Shown: positions 35,955 through 44,798 of the stretch, one piece after another
How the letters are laid out: each line of letters begins with the position of its first letter
How positions within the stretch are numbered: the stretch's first letter is position 1
Source of the DNA: Pycnococcus provasolii
Taxonomy: Eukaryota; Chlorophyta; Pseudoscourfieldiophyceae; Pseudoscourfieldiales
Length of the DNA stretch: 64,000 bases
NCBI GenBank assembly: GCA_049487715.1
Contig: CP150558.1
Coordinates: forward strand, 62,001-126,000
Direction of reading: 5' to 3'
The notes under the pieces: model-generated
The model's database searches: none
What the model was told of the DNA's origin: nothing
Seen by the model: only the letters and a program-made list of their open reading frames with translations
Translations under genes and position numbers: made by a program

Positions 35955-37463
35955 ATGCCTCCTCCGACGATCCTGCTCCCACGCGCGCTCTCCGACCACA
36001 TTGTTCTCGGTCGCACTGATGGTGATGATGTCTCATCAGCGACATCATCATCATCACAGCAGGAGCATCATCATGAAGAAGAAGCCGCCGCCGGTTCATC
36101 AGAGATCATTTGCATACATCTTCTTGATAACCACCGTCTTCCGGATGAAGAAGATCAGCAACAACAATCTCCCGAAAGCCGTCGTCGACGATCCATGAAA
36201 GATGTCGTCTCATTCGTCATCAACGCGAACCGATTCGTGCCGAGTAGGGATGATGGAGACCGTGTCGTGTACTCGCGCACATTGTCCAGCATGCCGAACA
36301 TCCCGCAAGCAATGAACGACATCGACGTGTCAATCATCGAGAAGGGACTCAAGCTAGGGGGCGCGCTACCTGATGGTGCACGCGTGTCCGCAATTGACAT
36401 CAAGCCTCTGTCACTCAACGGATTCCTGTCAGACGTAGGGCGGTGCCACATCACGTACGAGGGTGTCGTCGACAACGACGAAGATGGCACGACGCCTACT
36501 CCTCCTGCACGCCTCGTCATCAAGCTAGCAGGTGCGCAAAGTGAGGCGGGCGAGGAAATTGCACGCGAAAACAATCTCTACCACATGGAGGCTGAATTTT
36601 TTCGCAAATTCGCTGAGTATGCGTCAGTGGGTACGCCGCACTGCTACGCTGCTTTCGAGGACTCCAAATTCGGAAACGTGGTTCTTCTACTCGAGGATTT
36701 GCAAGACCGCGATGGGCTTTACTTTGTTAACCAGCTGGAGGGCATTCGACGCAAGGAGATGATGGACATGGCCGTGTCTCTCTCCGCTCTTCACGCGCAG
36801 CACTGGAGTTGGGAAGGGGCTGCTGGCTTGCCCGCGTGGCTTCCGCACTGCACGGACATTACGGTTCGCAACCCGTGCAACCCTGCCCATATGGAGAAGT
36901 ACCTTTCTTCAGCGTTCGTGGACGAAGCGCACTGCGCCTCGCGTGGAGTTGGTGGAGAAGTGCGCAAGGCGTGCCTGCAAATCACCGAGAGAGCCGACGA
37001 AATACGCGAGGCCATGAAACGCGGGGCACTCACGCTTTGCCATAACGACGCACGTTCGGACAACGTATTTTTTGGCGATCGTTCTGGGGCGCCTGGTGGT
37101 GTCGTCTTGCTTGACTGGCAGATCATGAGCACTGGTGTTGGTGCCGCTGATTTAGCGTTCGTGGCCTCGAATAGCGTGACAGACGAGCCTCCGAGTGAGG
37201 CGCGTGACAAGGCATACGTGAAGGCGTACTGGGAGTCTCTCACGTCTCGCGGCGTCGATCCAGATCGTTACTCCTTCGACGCGTGCTGGCACGACTACCT
37301 GCTTGGCATCGCGTGGACCTACGCGTGTTTGACCGTGTTTATTGAGTTTGGAGAAGCGGAGCAGATGCTTGAGGATCCGCTTTGTCGCGCGATGCACGAC
37401 CGTTCAATGCTCGCCGTCGAGGGTCTTCGTGTTCACGAGCTGGAGACGTTCGAGCGGCACTAG
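35955..37463 (+). CDS. APH/CHK (EcKinase)-type small-molecule kinase
   Basis: 502 residues. The aminoglycoside-phosphotransferase/choline-kinase-like fold is shown by the catalytic loop LCHNDARSDNVFF near 362 (HxDxxxxN) and the metal-binding LLDWQ near 384 in place of DFG. Upstream are RLVIKLAG (ATP-binding Lys), NNLYHMEAEFFRKFAEY and VVLLLEDLQDRDGL. It resembles the DUF1679/EcKinase and acyl-CoA dehydrogenase-associated APH branches, which phosphorylate small hydroxylated compounds such as ecdysteroids or choline-like substrates. The substrate is unknown. The first ~90 residues are low complexity (His/Glu/Gln-rich) and may be a linker or poor presequence. It is unlikely to confer drug resistance; the family is widespread in eukaryotic algae. 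Confidence 0.82.
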   Translation: MPPPTILLPRALSDHIVLGRTDGDDVSSATSSSSQQEHHHEEEAAAGSSEIICIHLLDNHRLPDEEDQQQQSPESRRRRSMKDVVSFVINANRFVPSRDDGDRVVYSRTLSSMPNIPQAMNDIDVSIIEKGLKLGGALPDGARVSAIDIKPLSLNGFLSDVGRCHITYEGVVDNDEDGTTPTPPARLVIKLAGAQSEAGEEIARENNLYHMEAEFFRKFAEYASVGTPHCYAAFEDSKFGNVVLLLEDLQDRDGLYFVNQLEGIRRKEMMDMAVSLSALHAQHWSWEGAAGLPAWLPHCTDITVRNPCNPAHMEKYLSSAFVDEAHCASRGVGGEVRKACLQITERADEIREAMKRGALTLCHNDARSDNVFFGDRSGAPGGVVLLDWQIMSTGVGAADLAFVASNSVTDEPPSEARDKAYVKAYWESLTSRGVDPDRYSFDACWHDYLLGIAWTYACLTVFIEFGEAEQMLEDPLCRAMHDRSMLAVEGLRVHELETFERH

Positions 37464-37778
37464 TTGTTTCGTGTTTACCTTACTACTACTGTACTACACG
37501 TACGTATTAGGAACTTAGTTGCACCACATTTAGCAGTCATTTACACATCTGCTACTGAGTGTATCCCAATCAAGACTCATAAACAAATTTTAAAAAATAA
37601 AAGCTTTGCTTGGCTTGCGAGTCCAAGAAAAAAAGTCGAATGCGATGCATGTCTGAGCCAAATTTCAAAAATGCCGCGCACGCTTGCTTTGCATGCTTCT
37701 TCACCGTTGCGTTGTCGTGCGTGCGTCCACCGCGAGGTTGTTGTGAGACAAGTTATTCCGAAGTGCCGCGCACCCTTT
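37464..37778. other. Intergenic between convergent genes; ARM 3' remnant
   Basis: 315 bp. The minus-strand sequence continues homology to the 3' end of the neighbouring ARM gene at 39881 in another frame (…HFGITCLTT…), i.e. it is the frame-shifted tail of the ARM array gene. Confidence 0.6.
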
Positions 37779-39269
37779 TCATGCATGCCAGCGCTCGTGA
37801 GCACGCACCGCCGCCAATAACACGAGATCTATGCCGCCAGCCTCAACGATACGTGTTTTGTTCGCCGCGTGATTGACACACATTCTTTGAAGTGCCCCGC
37901 ACGCCTGCTTCTGCACGCTCGCGTTCGTCTTGTGAGCACGCATCGCCCACAACACGACATCCACGCCTCCCGCCTCGCCAATGCGTGATTTGTTCGCCGC
38001 GTGATTGGCAGCGAAGCAACAAAGTGCCGCGCACGCCTTCTCCTGTACGCCCGAGCTCGTGTCGTGAGCACGCATCGCCGACAACACGAGAGTCACGCCG
38101 CCCGCCTCGCCGATGCGCGTTTGGTTCGCCGCATGATTGGTAGAGAAGCAACAAAGTGCCCCGCACGCTTGCTCTTGCACGCCCGCGGTCGTGTCGTGAG
38201 CACACATCCCCCGCAACACAGCATCCACGCCGCCCGCCTCGCCGATGCGTGTTTGGTTCGCCGCGTGATTGGCAGACAAGCAACAAAGTGCCGCGCACGC
38301 TTGCTCCTGTACGCCCGAGGTCGTGTCATGAGTACGCATTGCCGACAACACGACATCCACGCCTCCTACCTCGCCGATGCGTGATTTGTTCGCCGCATGA
38401 TTTGCAGCGAAGCAACAAAGTGCCGCGCACGCCTTCTCCAGTACACCCGTGCTCGTGCCATGAGTACGCATCGCCGCCAACACAGCATCCACGCCGCCCG
38501 CCTCGCCGATGCGTGTTTGGTTCGCTGCGAGATTGACACACAAGCTCCGAAGTGCCCCGCACGCGTGCTCCTGTACGGTCGCGTTCGTCTGATGAGCACG
38601 CATCGCCGCCAACACCAGAGCCACACCTCTCGACTCGATGACAAGCGTTTGGTTCTCCGCGTGAAACTCACACAAGCTCTCAAGTGCTCCACACCCTTGC
38701 TCCTGCACGCCCGCGCTCGTGTCGTGAGCACGCATTGCCGACAACACGAGAGTCACGCCGCCCGCCCTACCAATGCTGGTTTGATTCGCCGCGTGATTGG
38801 CAGACAAGCAACAAAGTGCTCCACACGCCTGCTCCTGCACGCCCATGTTCGTGTCGTGAGCACACATCGCCGACAACACGAGATTCACACCGCCCGCCTC
38901 GCCAATGCGGGTTTGATTCGCCGCATGATTGGCAGCCAAGCTCCGAAGTGCCGCGCACGCCTTCACCTGTACGCCCCCATTGCTCGTGTCGTGAGCACGC
39001 ATCGCTGTCAACACAGCATCCACGCCGCCCGCCTCGCCAATGCGCGTTTGGTTCGCCGCGTGATTCGTAGACAAGCAACAAAGTGCTCCACACGCCTGCT
39101 CCTGTACGGTCGCGCTCCTCTGATAAGCACGCATCGCCGCCAACACGAGATTTACACCTCCCGCCTCGCCGATGCGCGTTTGGTTCTCCGCGTGATTGGC
39201 GGACAAGCACCGAAGTGCTCCACACGCCTGCTCCTCCATGTCCGCGGTCGTATTATAATCAGCACACAT
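37779..39269 (-). CDS. Armadillo-array protein 1 (eleven 42-residue repeats)
   Basis: 496 residues from the ATG at 39267-39269 (MCADYNTTADMEEQ). The frame is open to 39641 with other ATGs at 39569 and 39500, but that part looks non-homologous. It is composed almost entirely of eleven 42-residue (126-bp) repeats with the consensus NQTRIGEAGGVDAVLSAMRA, then HDTSAGVQEQACGALCCLSA. Each is a two- or three-helix armadillo-like unit. Repeats such as these form curved protein-binding solenoids; the ligand is unknown. The C-terminus ends abruptly at LLAAVRAHERWHA. Compared with the neighbouring array gene, small deletions shift the final ~35 codons out of frame. Nearly identical nucleotide blocks are shared with 39990-40870, so the two arose by tandem duplication and unequal repeat loss or gain. 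The long plus-strand frames over this region are antisense artefacts. Confidence 0.75.
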   Translation of the reverse strand: MCADYNTTADMEEQACGALRCLSANHAENQTRIGEAGGVNLVLAAMRAYQRSATVQEQACGALCCLSTNHAANQTRIGEAGGVDAVLTAMRAHDTSNGGVQVKACAALRSLAANHAANQTRIGEAGGVNLVLSAMCAHDTNMGVQEQACGALCCLSANHAANQTSIGRAGGVTLVLSAMRAHDTSAGVQEQGCGALESLCEFHAENQTLVIESRGVALVLAAMRAHQTNATVQEHACGALRSLCVNLAANQTRIGEAGGVDAVLAAMRTHGTSTGVLEKACAALCCFAANHAANKSRIGEVGGVDVVLSAMRTHDTTSGVQEQACAALCCLSANHAANQTRIGEAGGVDAVLRGMCAHDTTAGVQEQACGALCCFSTNHAANQTRIGEAGGVTLVLSAMRAHDTSSGVQEKACAALCCFAANHAANKSRIGEAGGVDVVLWAMRAHKTNASVQKQACGALQRMCVNHAANKTRIVEAGGIDLVLLAAVRAHERWHA

Positions 39270-39880
39270 CGCCGTCGCTGCAGTAGTCGTGCGTCGCGCG
39301 GGTGTCCAACCTGCTGTGAGATGGTCACTGCAGGGTCCCGCGCGGCGACGGCGATGTGGCGTACACCACCTGGAGGGAGTGTCGTCCGCGTCTTCAGGGG
39401 AAAGAGGGAAGCTATTCCATGGCCTCACATCTGGTTGTATGCTGCCGATGTACGGTTGTCCGTGATGACACAGAATCCCGGCAAATATTCGGCAAATCAT
39501 TTTTATCAGAATTTGGTTGGGAGTGATGATTAGGGGATTGATCACTGTCTGGTCCTGCCCCGTCAGCATCCTGTCCTCCCCATCCTTCTTCCAAGTTGCC
39601 GTTGTAGGTTGTGGTAGGTAGGTAGGTTGTTGTACTGTCACTCCGCCATCGCCATCACCGCTGACCGCTCCCTAATAGTATAGTACAGTCTGTCAACACA
39701 TCTGTCCTTATCTTTCAAGTTTCAACTATCATTTAACATTCATAACATTCAACATGTCAAGATTCTTTCATACTACCTTCCCCACCAGCGACACTGCCTG
39801 CCTGGCTTGCGAGTCGCGATGCGTGTATGCAAAAAAATAAATCAAAAAAAAGCTGCGCACGCTTGTTTTGCGTGCCTTCT
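39270..39880. other. Region between the two armadillo arrays
   Basis: 611 bp. It is 5' flank of array 1 (which could extend to an ATG at 39569) and 3' flank of array 2. The 39750-39880 part resembles the 3' flank of array 1 (about 37570-37780), as expected from tandem duplication. No other feature. Confidence 0.5.
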
Positions 39881-40975
39881 TCACCGTTGCATTGTCGTGC
39901 GTGCGTCAACCGGGGGATTGCTGTGAGACAAGTTCCGAAGTGCCGCGCGCCCCGTCTCTTGCACGCCCGCGCTCGTCTCGTGAACATGCATCGCCAATAA
40001 CACGAGATCTATGCCGCCAGCCTCAACGATACGTGTTTTGTTCGCCGCGTGATTGACACACATTCTTTGAAGTGCCCCGCACGCCTGCCTCTGCACGCCC
40101 GCATTCATTTTGTGAGCACGCATCGCCGACAACACGACATCCACGCCTCCCGCCTCGCCGATGCGTGATTTGTTCGCCGCGTGATTGGCAGAGAAGCAAC
40201 AAAGTGCCGCGCACGCCTTCTCCTGTACGCCCGAGCTCGTGTCGTGAGCACGCATCGCCGTCAACACGAGATCCACCCCGCCCGCCTCGCCGATGCGTGT
40301 TTGATTCGCCGCATGATTGGTAGAGAAGCAACAAAGTGCTCCACACGCCTCCTCCTGCACGCCTGTGCTCGTGTCGTGAGCACGCATTGCCGACAACACA
40401 GCATCCACGCCTCCCGCCTCGCAAATGCGGGTTTGATTTGCCGCGTGATTGGCAGAGAAGCAACAAAGTGCCGCGCACGCTTGCTCCTGCACGCCCGCGC
40501 TCGCGTCGTGAGCACGCATTGCCCACAACACGAGAGTCACGCCGCCCACCTCGCCGATGCGTGATTTATTCTCCGCATGTCTGGCAGAAAAGCAACAAAG
40601 TGCCGCGCACGCCTTCTCCAGTACACCCGTGCTCGTCTTGTGAGTACGCATCGCCGCCAACACCAGACCCACGCCGCCCGCCTCGGCGATGCGTGTTTGG
40701 TTCTCCGCGTGATTGGCAGACAAGCTCCGAAGTGCTCCACACGCGTGCTCCTGTACGGTCGCGTTCGTCCTGTTTGTTTGCATCGCCGCCAACACCAGAG
40801 TCACGCCGCCCGCCTCGCCGATGCGTGATTTGTTCTCCGCGTGATTGATAGCCAAGCTCCGAAGTGCATCAGATGCGAAGCAGGGAACAGTCACATTGGA
40901 TACGAGTCCTACTACTTCTTCAACAAATCCAGTAACTTCTGGCGGACTTAAAACAGCCTGCGCGCCCGTCATCAT
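39881..40975 (-). CDS. Armadillo-array protein 2 (seven 42-residue repeats)
   Basis: 364 residues from the ATG at 40973-40975 (MMTGAQAVLSPPEVTGF). A ~50-residue N-terminal helical cap (…VEEVVGLVSNVTVPCFASDAL…) leads into seven 42-residue armadillo repeats of the same consensus as array 1. The terminal repeat reads IDLVLLAMHVHETSAGVQET and the tail …ALRNLSHSNPPVDARTT, which appears intact and shows what array 1 has lost. It shares the NxxRIGxAGG…VQExACxAL core with the TIR-SAM-ARM gene at 29635, so all three belong to one ARM lineage. No catalytic domain is attached. A signal peptide is not evident, so the protein is probably cytosolic. Confidence 0.78.
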   Translation of the reverse strand: MMTGAQAVLSPPEVTGFVEEVVGLVSNVTVPCFASDALRSLAINHAENKSRIGEAGGVTLVLAAMQTNRTNATVQEHACGALRSLSANHAENQTRIAEAGGVGLVLAAMRTHKTSTGVLEKACAALCCFSARHAENKSRIGEVGGVTLVLWAMRAHDASAGVQEQACAALCCFSANHAANQTRICEAGGVDAVLSAMRAHDTSTGVQEEACGALCCFSTNHAANQTRIGEAGGVDLVLTAMRAHDTSSGVQEKACAALCCFSANHAANKSRIGEAGGVDVVLSAMRAHKMNAGVQRQACGALQRMCVNHAANKTRIVEAGGIDLVLLAMHVHETSAGVQETGRAALRNLSHSNPPVDARTTMQR

Positions 40976-41210
40976 AAGTACACAAGGCACACTGCTGTTG
41001 GCCGTCGCCAACAGCAGGAGTGATGGCCAACAGCAGGAGTTTAGGTAGGTTGTATCTTCTGTTAGTAAAGATGTAATAAAGTGTAATTTTTGTAAGATTC
41101 CCGGTTGATTTCCTCGACTTAAATTTTCCTCGGAACCGATTTTTTGATTTTATGTGATTTGCTGAGCCTTACACTTAGGGGTTTGGCCAACCTCAAAAGC
41201 AATTTTCTTG

Positions 41211-41328
41211 CTCTCCTAGACGGTGTGGAGGAGAGTGTCCCTCAGCCAAACCCAAAGCCTGCTCAAAAACCCGATAACCTCTCCAGCCTGTCAGTTCACG
41301 CGCGAACACGTGAGCTACGGCTCCCGCC
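41211..41328 (-). repeat. Split direct repeat B2
   Basis: 118 bp, from TCTCCTAGACGGTGTGGAGG to GGCTCCCGCC on the plus strand. Partner of B1, differing by scattered one- or two-base indels. Confidence 0.85.
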
Positions 41329-41342
41329 GGGCGGGTGGGTGG

Positions 41343-41650
41343 GTGTATTAAAAGAAATATGAACCCAATATTCCCTCTCCCTCTTCCCTCGAGCCGAACC
41401 GCAGTGAGTCACCGCGCCAAGAGGCGCCGTGCCTCAAGGGGTATCCCCCTCTTGCGTGCTCTTGTTCCCTGTCGTGTTCCCTTAGAGTGTTGTTCCGTGT
41501 CCCCTCCCGTAGGTGTCGTCCATTCGTCGTCCGCTGGCAACCCTAGAAAGGCCAACCACGCAGCATTAGAACCCTGTTCCCGGCTCTGCGAAAACGGCGG
41601 TTTATCGCGTCTCGCACGCTCGCCACTCCAAACCCTGCTCCGCTCTATTC
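41343..41650 (-). repeat. Split direct repeat A2
   Basis: 308 bp, from GTGTATTAAAAGAAATATG to GCTCCGCTCTATTC on the plus strand. Partner of A1; it is 11 bp shorter because of about ten single-base losses, mostly G. Confidence 0.88.
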
Positions 41651-41656
41651 TTTTCT

Positions 41657-41772
41657 TCTCTCCTAGCGGTGTGGAGGAGAGTGTCCCTCAGCCAAACCCA
41701 AAGCCTGCAAAAACCCGATAACCTCTCCAGCCTTCAGTTCACGCCGAACACGTGAGCTGACGGCTGCCCGCC
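41657..41772 (-). repeat. Split direct repeat B1
   Basis: 116 bp partner of B2, located at the 3' end of the element's coding region and directly abutting A2. Confidence 0.85.
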
Positions 41773-41999
41773 AATTCAACACCAACAAGGGAGGGTGGGT
41801 GGAATTAGACGGCTGAGTGAGCGCCCAACGCGAAAGCCCAGTCGCTCGCCCAGGTGTTCAAGAGCATAGAGGATGGTGGTCGATCGTCTGAAGTAAAGAT
41901 CGACCGCATCCCGCTTTAGAACCAGCCCCCCGCGTCAGCAATGACGCGACGACACCAACCATCGTTCCAGAGCGCTTCCGCGAGAGTTTCGGCCGCTAT

Positions 42000-43107
42000 G
42001 TGACGCCACGAGGCGTCGTGCTCAGATGGAAAAGGCGTTGAACGTGTCGCGCCAGATGGTCGAAACCCGTGAATGCGTTAGAGAAAAACTTCGCTTTTTC
42101 AGCTTTAGCGCGAGATAGAAGCTCCCAGAGGGAGGTTGCGGATGAGCAGATACTCCTCCAGTCTGCGGAGAAGGGAGTAGTCCAATGTAGCAATGTATTC
42201 GGGGACGTAGCAAAGCGTTCCCGCCCCAATTGAGATTTTTTCAGAGTCAACGCGAATGCGGATGAACCGTTTGCCGCGAGCGTCGACGTGAATCTGCACA
42301 TCACTTTCAGGGAGGGTGTGATGAGATTCCACGAATCTCATAAAAGATGATGAGACTCTTTGCAGCTCGTTTCGCAGCATTCCCAGGTGGGAATGCGATG
42401 CAGAGCTCGTGGAAGCGGCCGCGAACTGTGTGCGGGAAAGCGTGGAGCATTTTCTTCGCTTCCTGGAGCGTTAGAGCCACCGTGGCTTTGGACTTCTTCT
42501 TGTAGTTGGATTGCAGAGTCGATAGGAGTGCATTGATACTCCAGTCACGTAACGGGGAGAATGGTGGAAGAGTCTGTTGAGGGCACGCGATGCGTGCCAT
42601 GTCATAGACTTCTGAGCACCATGCGTCAATGCCCATGACGTGGTTCGAAACGGTAGTAGCATCCAGTTGCCGATGAGAGAGTTCAAATATGATGAAGTCC
42701 CGAACTGTGCCGGGGTGCGGCGGAAATGCCGTCGTAGCGTACATCGTACAGAAGCGTTGGTATGCCCCGAGTCCGTTGCGATGTTGGGCGCGCGTCCCGG
42801 AGCGTTTCGTGCGTGAGTAAACAAGCAGAAAAGCACGGGCCAGCCCGTTGCGCAAGCGCGTGCGAAGGCGCTGCGCTTGCGATGATACTGGGATGTCATG
42901 CACCGCGTGTAGCGACGCGATGCACGCGTCGCACACGATGAGCATGCCAAGCGGATGGTGGTTCCATCCATGACACCCCGTGCGGTCGCAGAAACTCCTC
43001 CGACAATGCAGACAGAAGAAGCGTGTCTCTGTGAGCGTCGCCCGACAGGACTGGCATGTTTCTGTGTGGTGTAATGTTTCGAGCGCCGTGCGTATGAAGA
43101 GACGCAT
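42000..43107 (-). pseudogene. Tyrosine recombinase of the element, frameshifted
   Basis: Starts at the ATG at 43105-43107 (MRLFIRTALETLHH). It opens with an unusual Cys/His-rich module (TCQSCRATL, FFCLHCRRSFCDRTGCHG, VCDACIAS), presumably zinc-binding. Next is the core-binding-type helical domain (GLGAYQRFCTMYATTAFPPH … SNHVMGIDAWCSEV) and the start of the catalytic domain (LTLQEAKKMLHAFPH…). The frame breaks at about 42385. Homology resumes one frame over with LGMLRNELQRVS, which looks like the box-I Arg motif, and VQIHVDARGKRFIRIRVD. Further shifts occur before 42000, and the HxxR and Tyr catalytic residues cannot be assigned. Confidence 0.65.
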
Positions 43108-43950
43108 GTCGTGCGCTGCGTGGTGGGATGTGAGTGAGTACAACCGGCCATTGGGTGCTGCGACGAACTTGGCGAAAGTCGCCTTCACGTGCGGAGCGCG
43201 GAGGCGTTGTAAAGAGCTGAGCTCCCGCTGGGTATACTGCGATCACTTGCTGTCCCTTAAGTGCCCTCCACCATGAAGCCGTTGTCCATGCCGGGAGAAC
43301 GAAGACTGCCGAGGTATCGGCGGGGGATGCAAAGTGTTCCGCCCACGCGTGCTGCAGTATCTCTGAAATGATATCCGCGCGGTAAGGCGGGTTGCACCAT
43401 ACTCGACGGTGACGCCAGCTTTGAGCAGTGCACGGTTCGACGATGCTCCAGAAGCGAGGGCACATGGCATTATTTCCCAAGGGGTGAGCACACGCGTCCA
43501 CGTCGAATTCTCCGAAGGTATTTTCGACCCATTCAAAGACGTCCTGACGCATGCACCAGTCGTCGCGTTCGAACGAAGGGGTGAACTGTCGCGAGAGCTG
43601 ATCCGCGAGCTGATTGTCCACGCCTCGAATGTGCTGCGCAGCGACGTCGAGATGGTACTTATCAATGACTGCATTGAGGCGTTGAATGAGGGCTTGGTAT
43701 GCTTCCACTGCACTTGCCCGCTTGTTGAAAACGGCCATGGTCGTCGTGTTATCCGTGCGGAGCAAGACGCGCGTGGGATTTGACGGCACGCCGGCGAGGC
43801 ATGGGGCCCATAGCTCCAGTGCTCGCACTGCCGTGTCGAGTTCACGGAAGTTGCTGGTGGGGCGAGAGTTCACGTCGTACTTGTGTTGGAAGCGGTGTGG
43901 ACCGTACCAGCCCGTTCTGCAAGTCAGACGCCAGTGCGTTATCCCCGTGT
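42896..43950 (-). pseudogene. RNase H and adenine-methyltransferase-like part of the element
   Basis: An open minus-strand frame without its natural start. RNase H-like part: FRELDTAVRALELWAPCL, LLRTDNTTTMAVFNKRA and AAQHIRGVDNQLADQLSR, matching the DIRS-type RNase H (xLRTDNTTxxxxxNK…HIxGVDNxxADxLSR). It is followed by a methyltransferase-like segment: FGEFDVDACAHPLGNNAMCP, RVWCNPPYRADII (catalytic-type NPPY) and VFVLPAWTTASWW, as in the DAM-like domain that many DIRS-order elements carry between RNase H and recombinase. Reverse transcriptase, expected upstream, is absent. Confidence 0.75.
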
Positions 43951-44378
43951 GACACAAAGTCTTCCTGCCCGTCTGAGTTGAAGTACGCAGCCAACGAGAA
44001 CTCGCTGTCGTCCGTGAGTGCTGCAAGGCCTTCCACGTCTCCGTGGTAACGGAGGAGGCGCCCCAGCTCTGTGTTGGCGCGACGTGAAGGCTCTTCTTCC
44101 TCAGGCTGGTGGTAAGCTAGCTTAAGCGACAACAGCTCGCCGTAAGCTTGCACAGCCGTGCTGAGCTCGTGCGGCGCGACGCCATAAAGCAGGTGAGCTC
44201 CGCAGCCCTTTGGGAGCTCTATACTTTCCTTTCCTTCGGCCACGGAGGGCTCGAAGAAGCTAGAGAAGGCGGAAGCCTCAAAGCCTTGTTCGCCGAGCAA
44301 CGACCACACGGAGGTGGGAGCTACGGTCGAGGGCTTAGGTGGGCTAGAGGCCAACGTAGTGGCACTCTTGGACGCCAT
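43842..44378 (-). CDS. Gag-like N-terminal ORF of the PAT/Ngaro element
   Basis: 178 residues from the ATG at 44376-44378 (MASKSATTLASSPPKPST), directly after repeat A1, the usual place for the first ORF of these elements. It is acidic and helical (…AVQAYGELLSLKLAYHQPEEEEP…) with no recognised domain or zinc knuckle. The last ~20 codons overlap the RNase H region in a different frame, showing that the original 3' part, and the following reverse transcriptase, were deleted. Confidence 0.6.
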   Translation of the reverse strand: MASKSATTLASSPPKPSTVAPTSVWSLLGEQGFEASAFSSFFEPSVAEGKESIELPKGCGAHLLYGVAPHELSTAVQAYGELLSLKLAYHQPEEEEPSRRANTELGRLLRYHGDVEGLAALTDDSEFSLAAYFNSDGQEDFVSHGDNALASDLQNGLVRSTPLPTQVRRELSPHQQLP

Positions 44379-44384
44379 AATAAA

Positions 44385-44703
44385 GTGTATTAAAAGAAAT
44401 ATGAACCCAATATTCCCTCTCCCTCTTCCCTCGAGCCGAACCGCAGTGAGTCACCGCGCCAAGAGGCGGCCGTGCCTCAAGGGGTATCCCCCCCTGCTGT
44501 GCGTGCTCTGTGTTCCCCTGTCGTGTTCCCTTAGAGTGTTGTTCCGGTGTCCCCTCCCGTAGGTGTCGTCCATTCGTCGTGCCGCTGGCAACCCTAGAAA
44601 GGCCAACCACGCAGCATTAGAACCCTGTTCCCGGCTGCTGCGAAAACGGCGGTTTATGCGCGTCTCGCACGCTCGCCACTCCAAACCCTGCTCCGCTCTA
44701 TTC
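44385..44703 (-). repeat. Split direct repeat A1
   Basis: 319 bp at the 5' end of the element (minus strand). The gag-like ATG at 44378 starts 7 bp inside it. Confidence 0.88.
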
Positions 44704-44798
44704 AACCCGGGTTTTGGGAGTGAGTGGCGACTTACAAAAATCAGTCCTGCTGCCCCATCACTATCAGTCGTCCTGCTTGTTAGTTTTTCCTCACATCC

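Larger units (their letters stand above)
41211..44703 (-). mobile_element. PAT/Ngaro-type tyrosine-recombinase retrotransposon, deleted
   Basis: The element reads on the minus strand. Its ends are split direct repeats in the order A1 (44703-44385), coding region, B1 (41772-41657), A2 (41650-41343), B2 (41328-41211), the arrangement known for PAT and Ngaro elements of the DIRS order. The coding region holds a short gag-like ORF, an RNase H domain, an adenine-methyltransferase-like NPPY domain and a tyrosine-recombinase-like region. Reverse transcriptase is missing: the gag-like frame runs straight into the RNase H region near 43900-43920, so this is an internal-deletion derivative with further frameshifts. 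It is inserted between the ARM array 2 gene and the gene at 44799. Confidence 0.82.

Noticed and set aside
35955-37463. Aminoglycoside resistance gene
   Set aside because: The catalytic loop is shared by the whole APH/choline kinase superfamily; the sequence and eukaryotic setting fit the EcKinase/CHK-like branch with unknown substrate.
37779-40870. Regular ~126-bp repeat spacing that could suggest a CRISPR-like array or satellite
   Set aside because: Repeats are in frame, lack spacers and encode armadillo units; the window is eukaryotic.
41211-44703. LTR retrotransposon with A1 and A2 as long terminal repeats
   Set aside because: The A-B-A-B arrangement with an extra repeat pair, a tyrosine recombinase in place of integrase and a methyltransferase domain fit the DIRS/PAT/Ngaro order.
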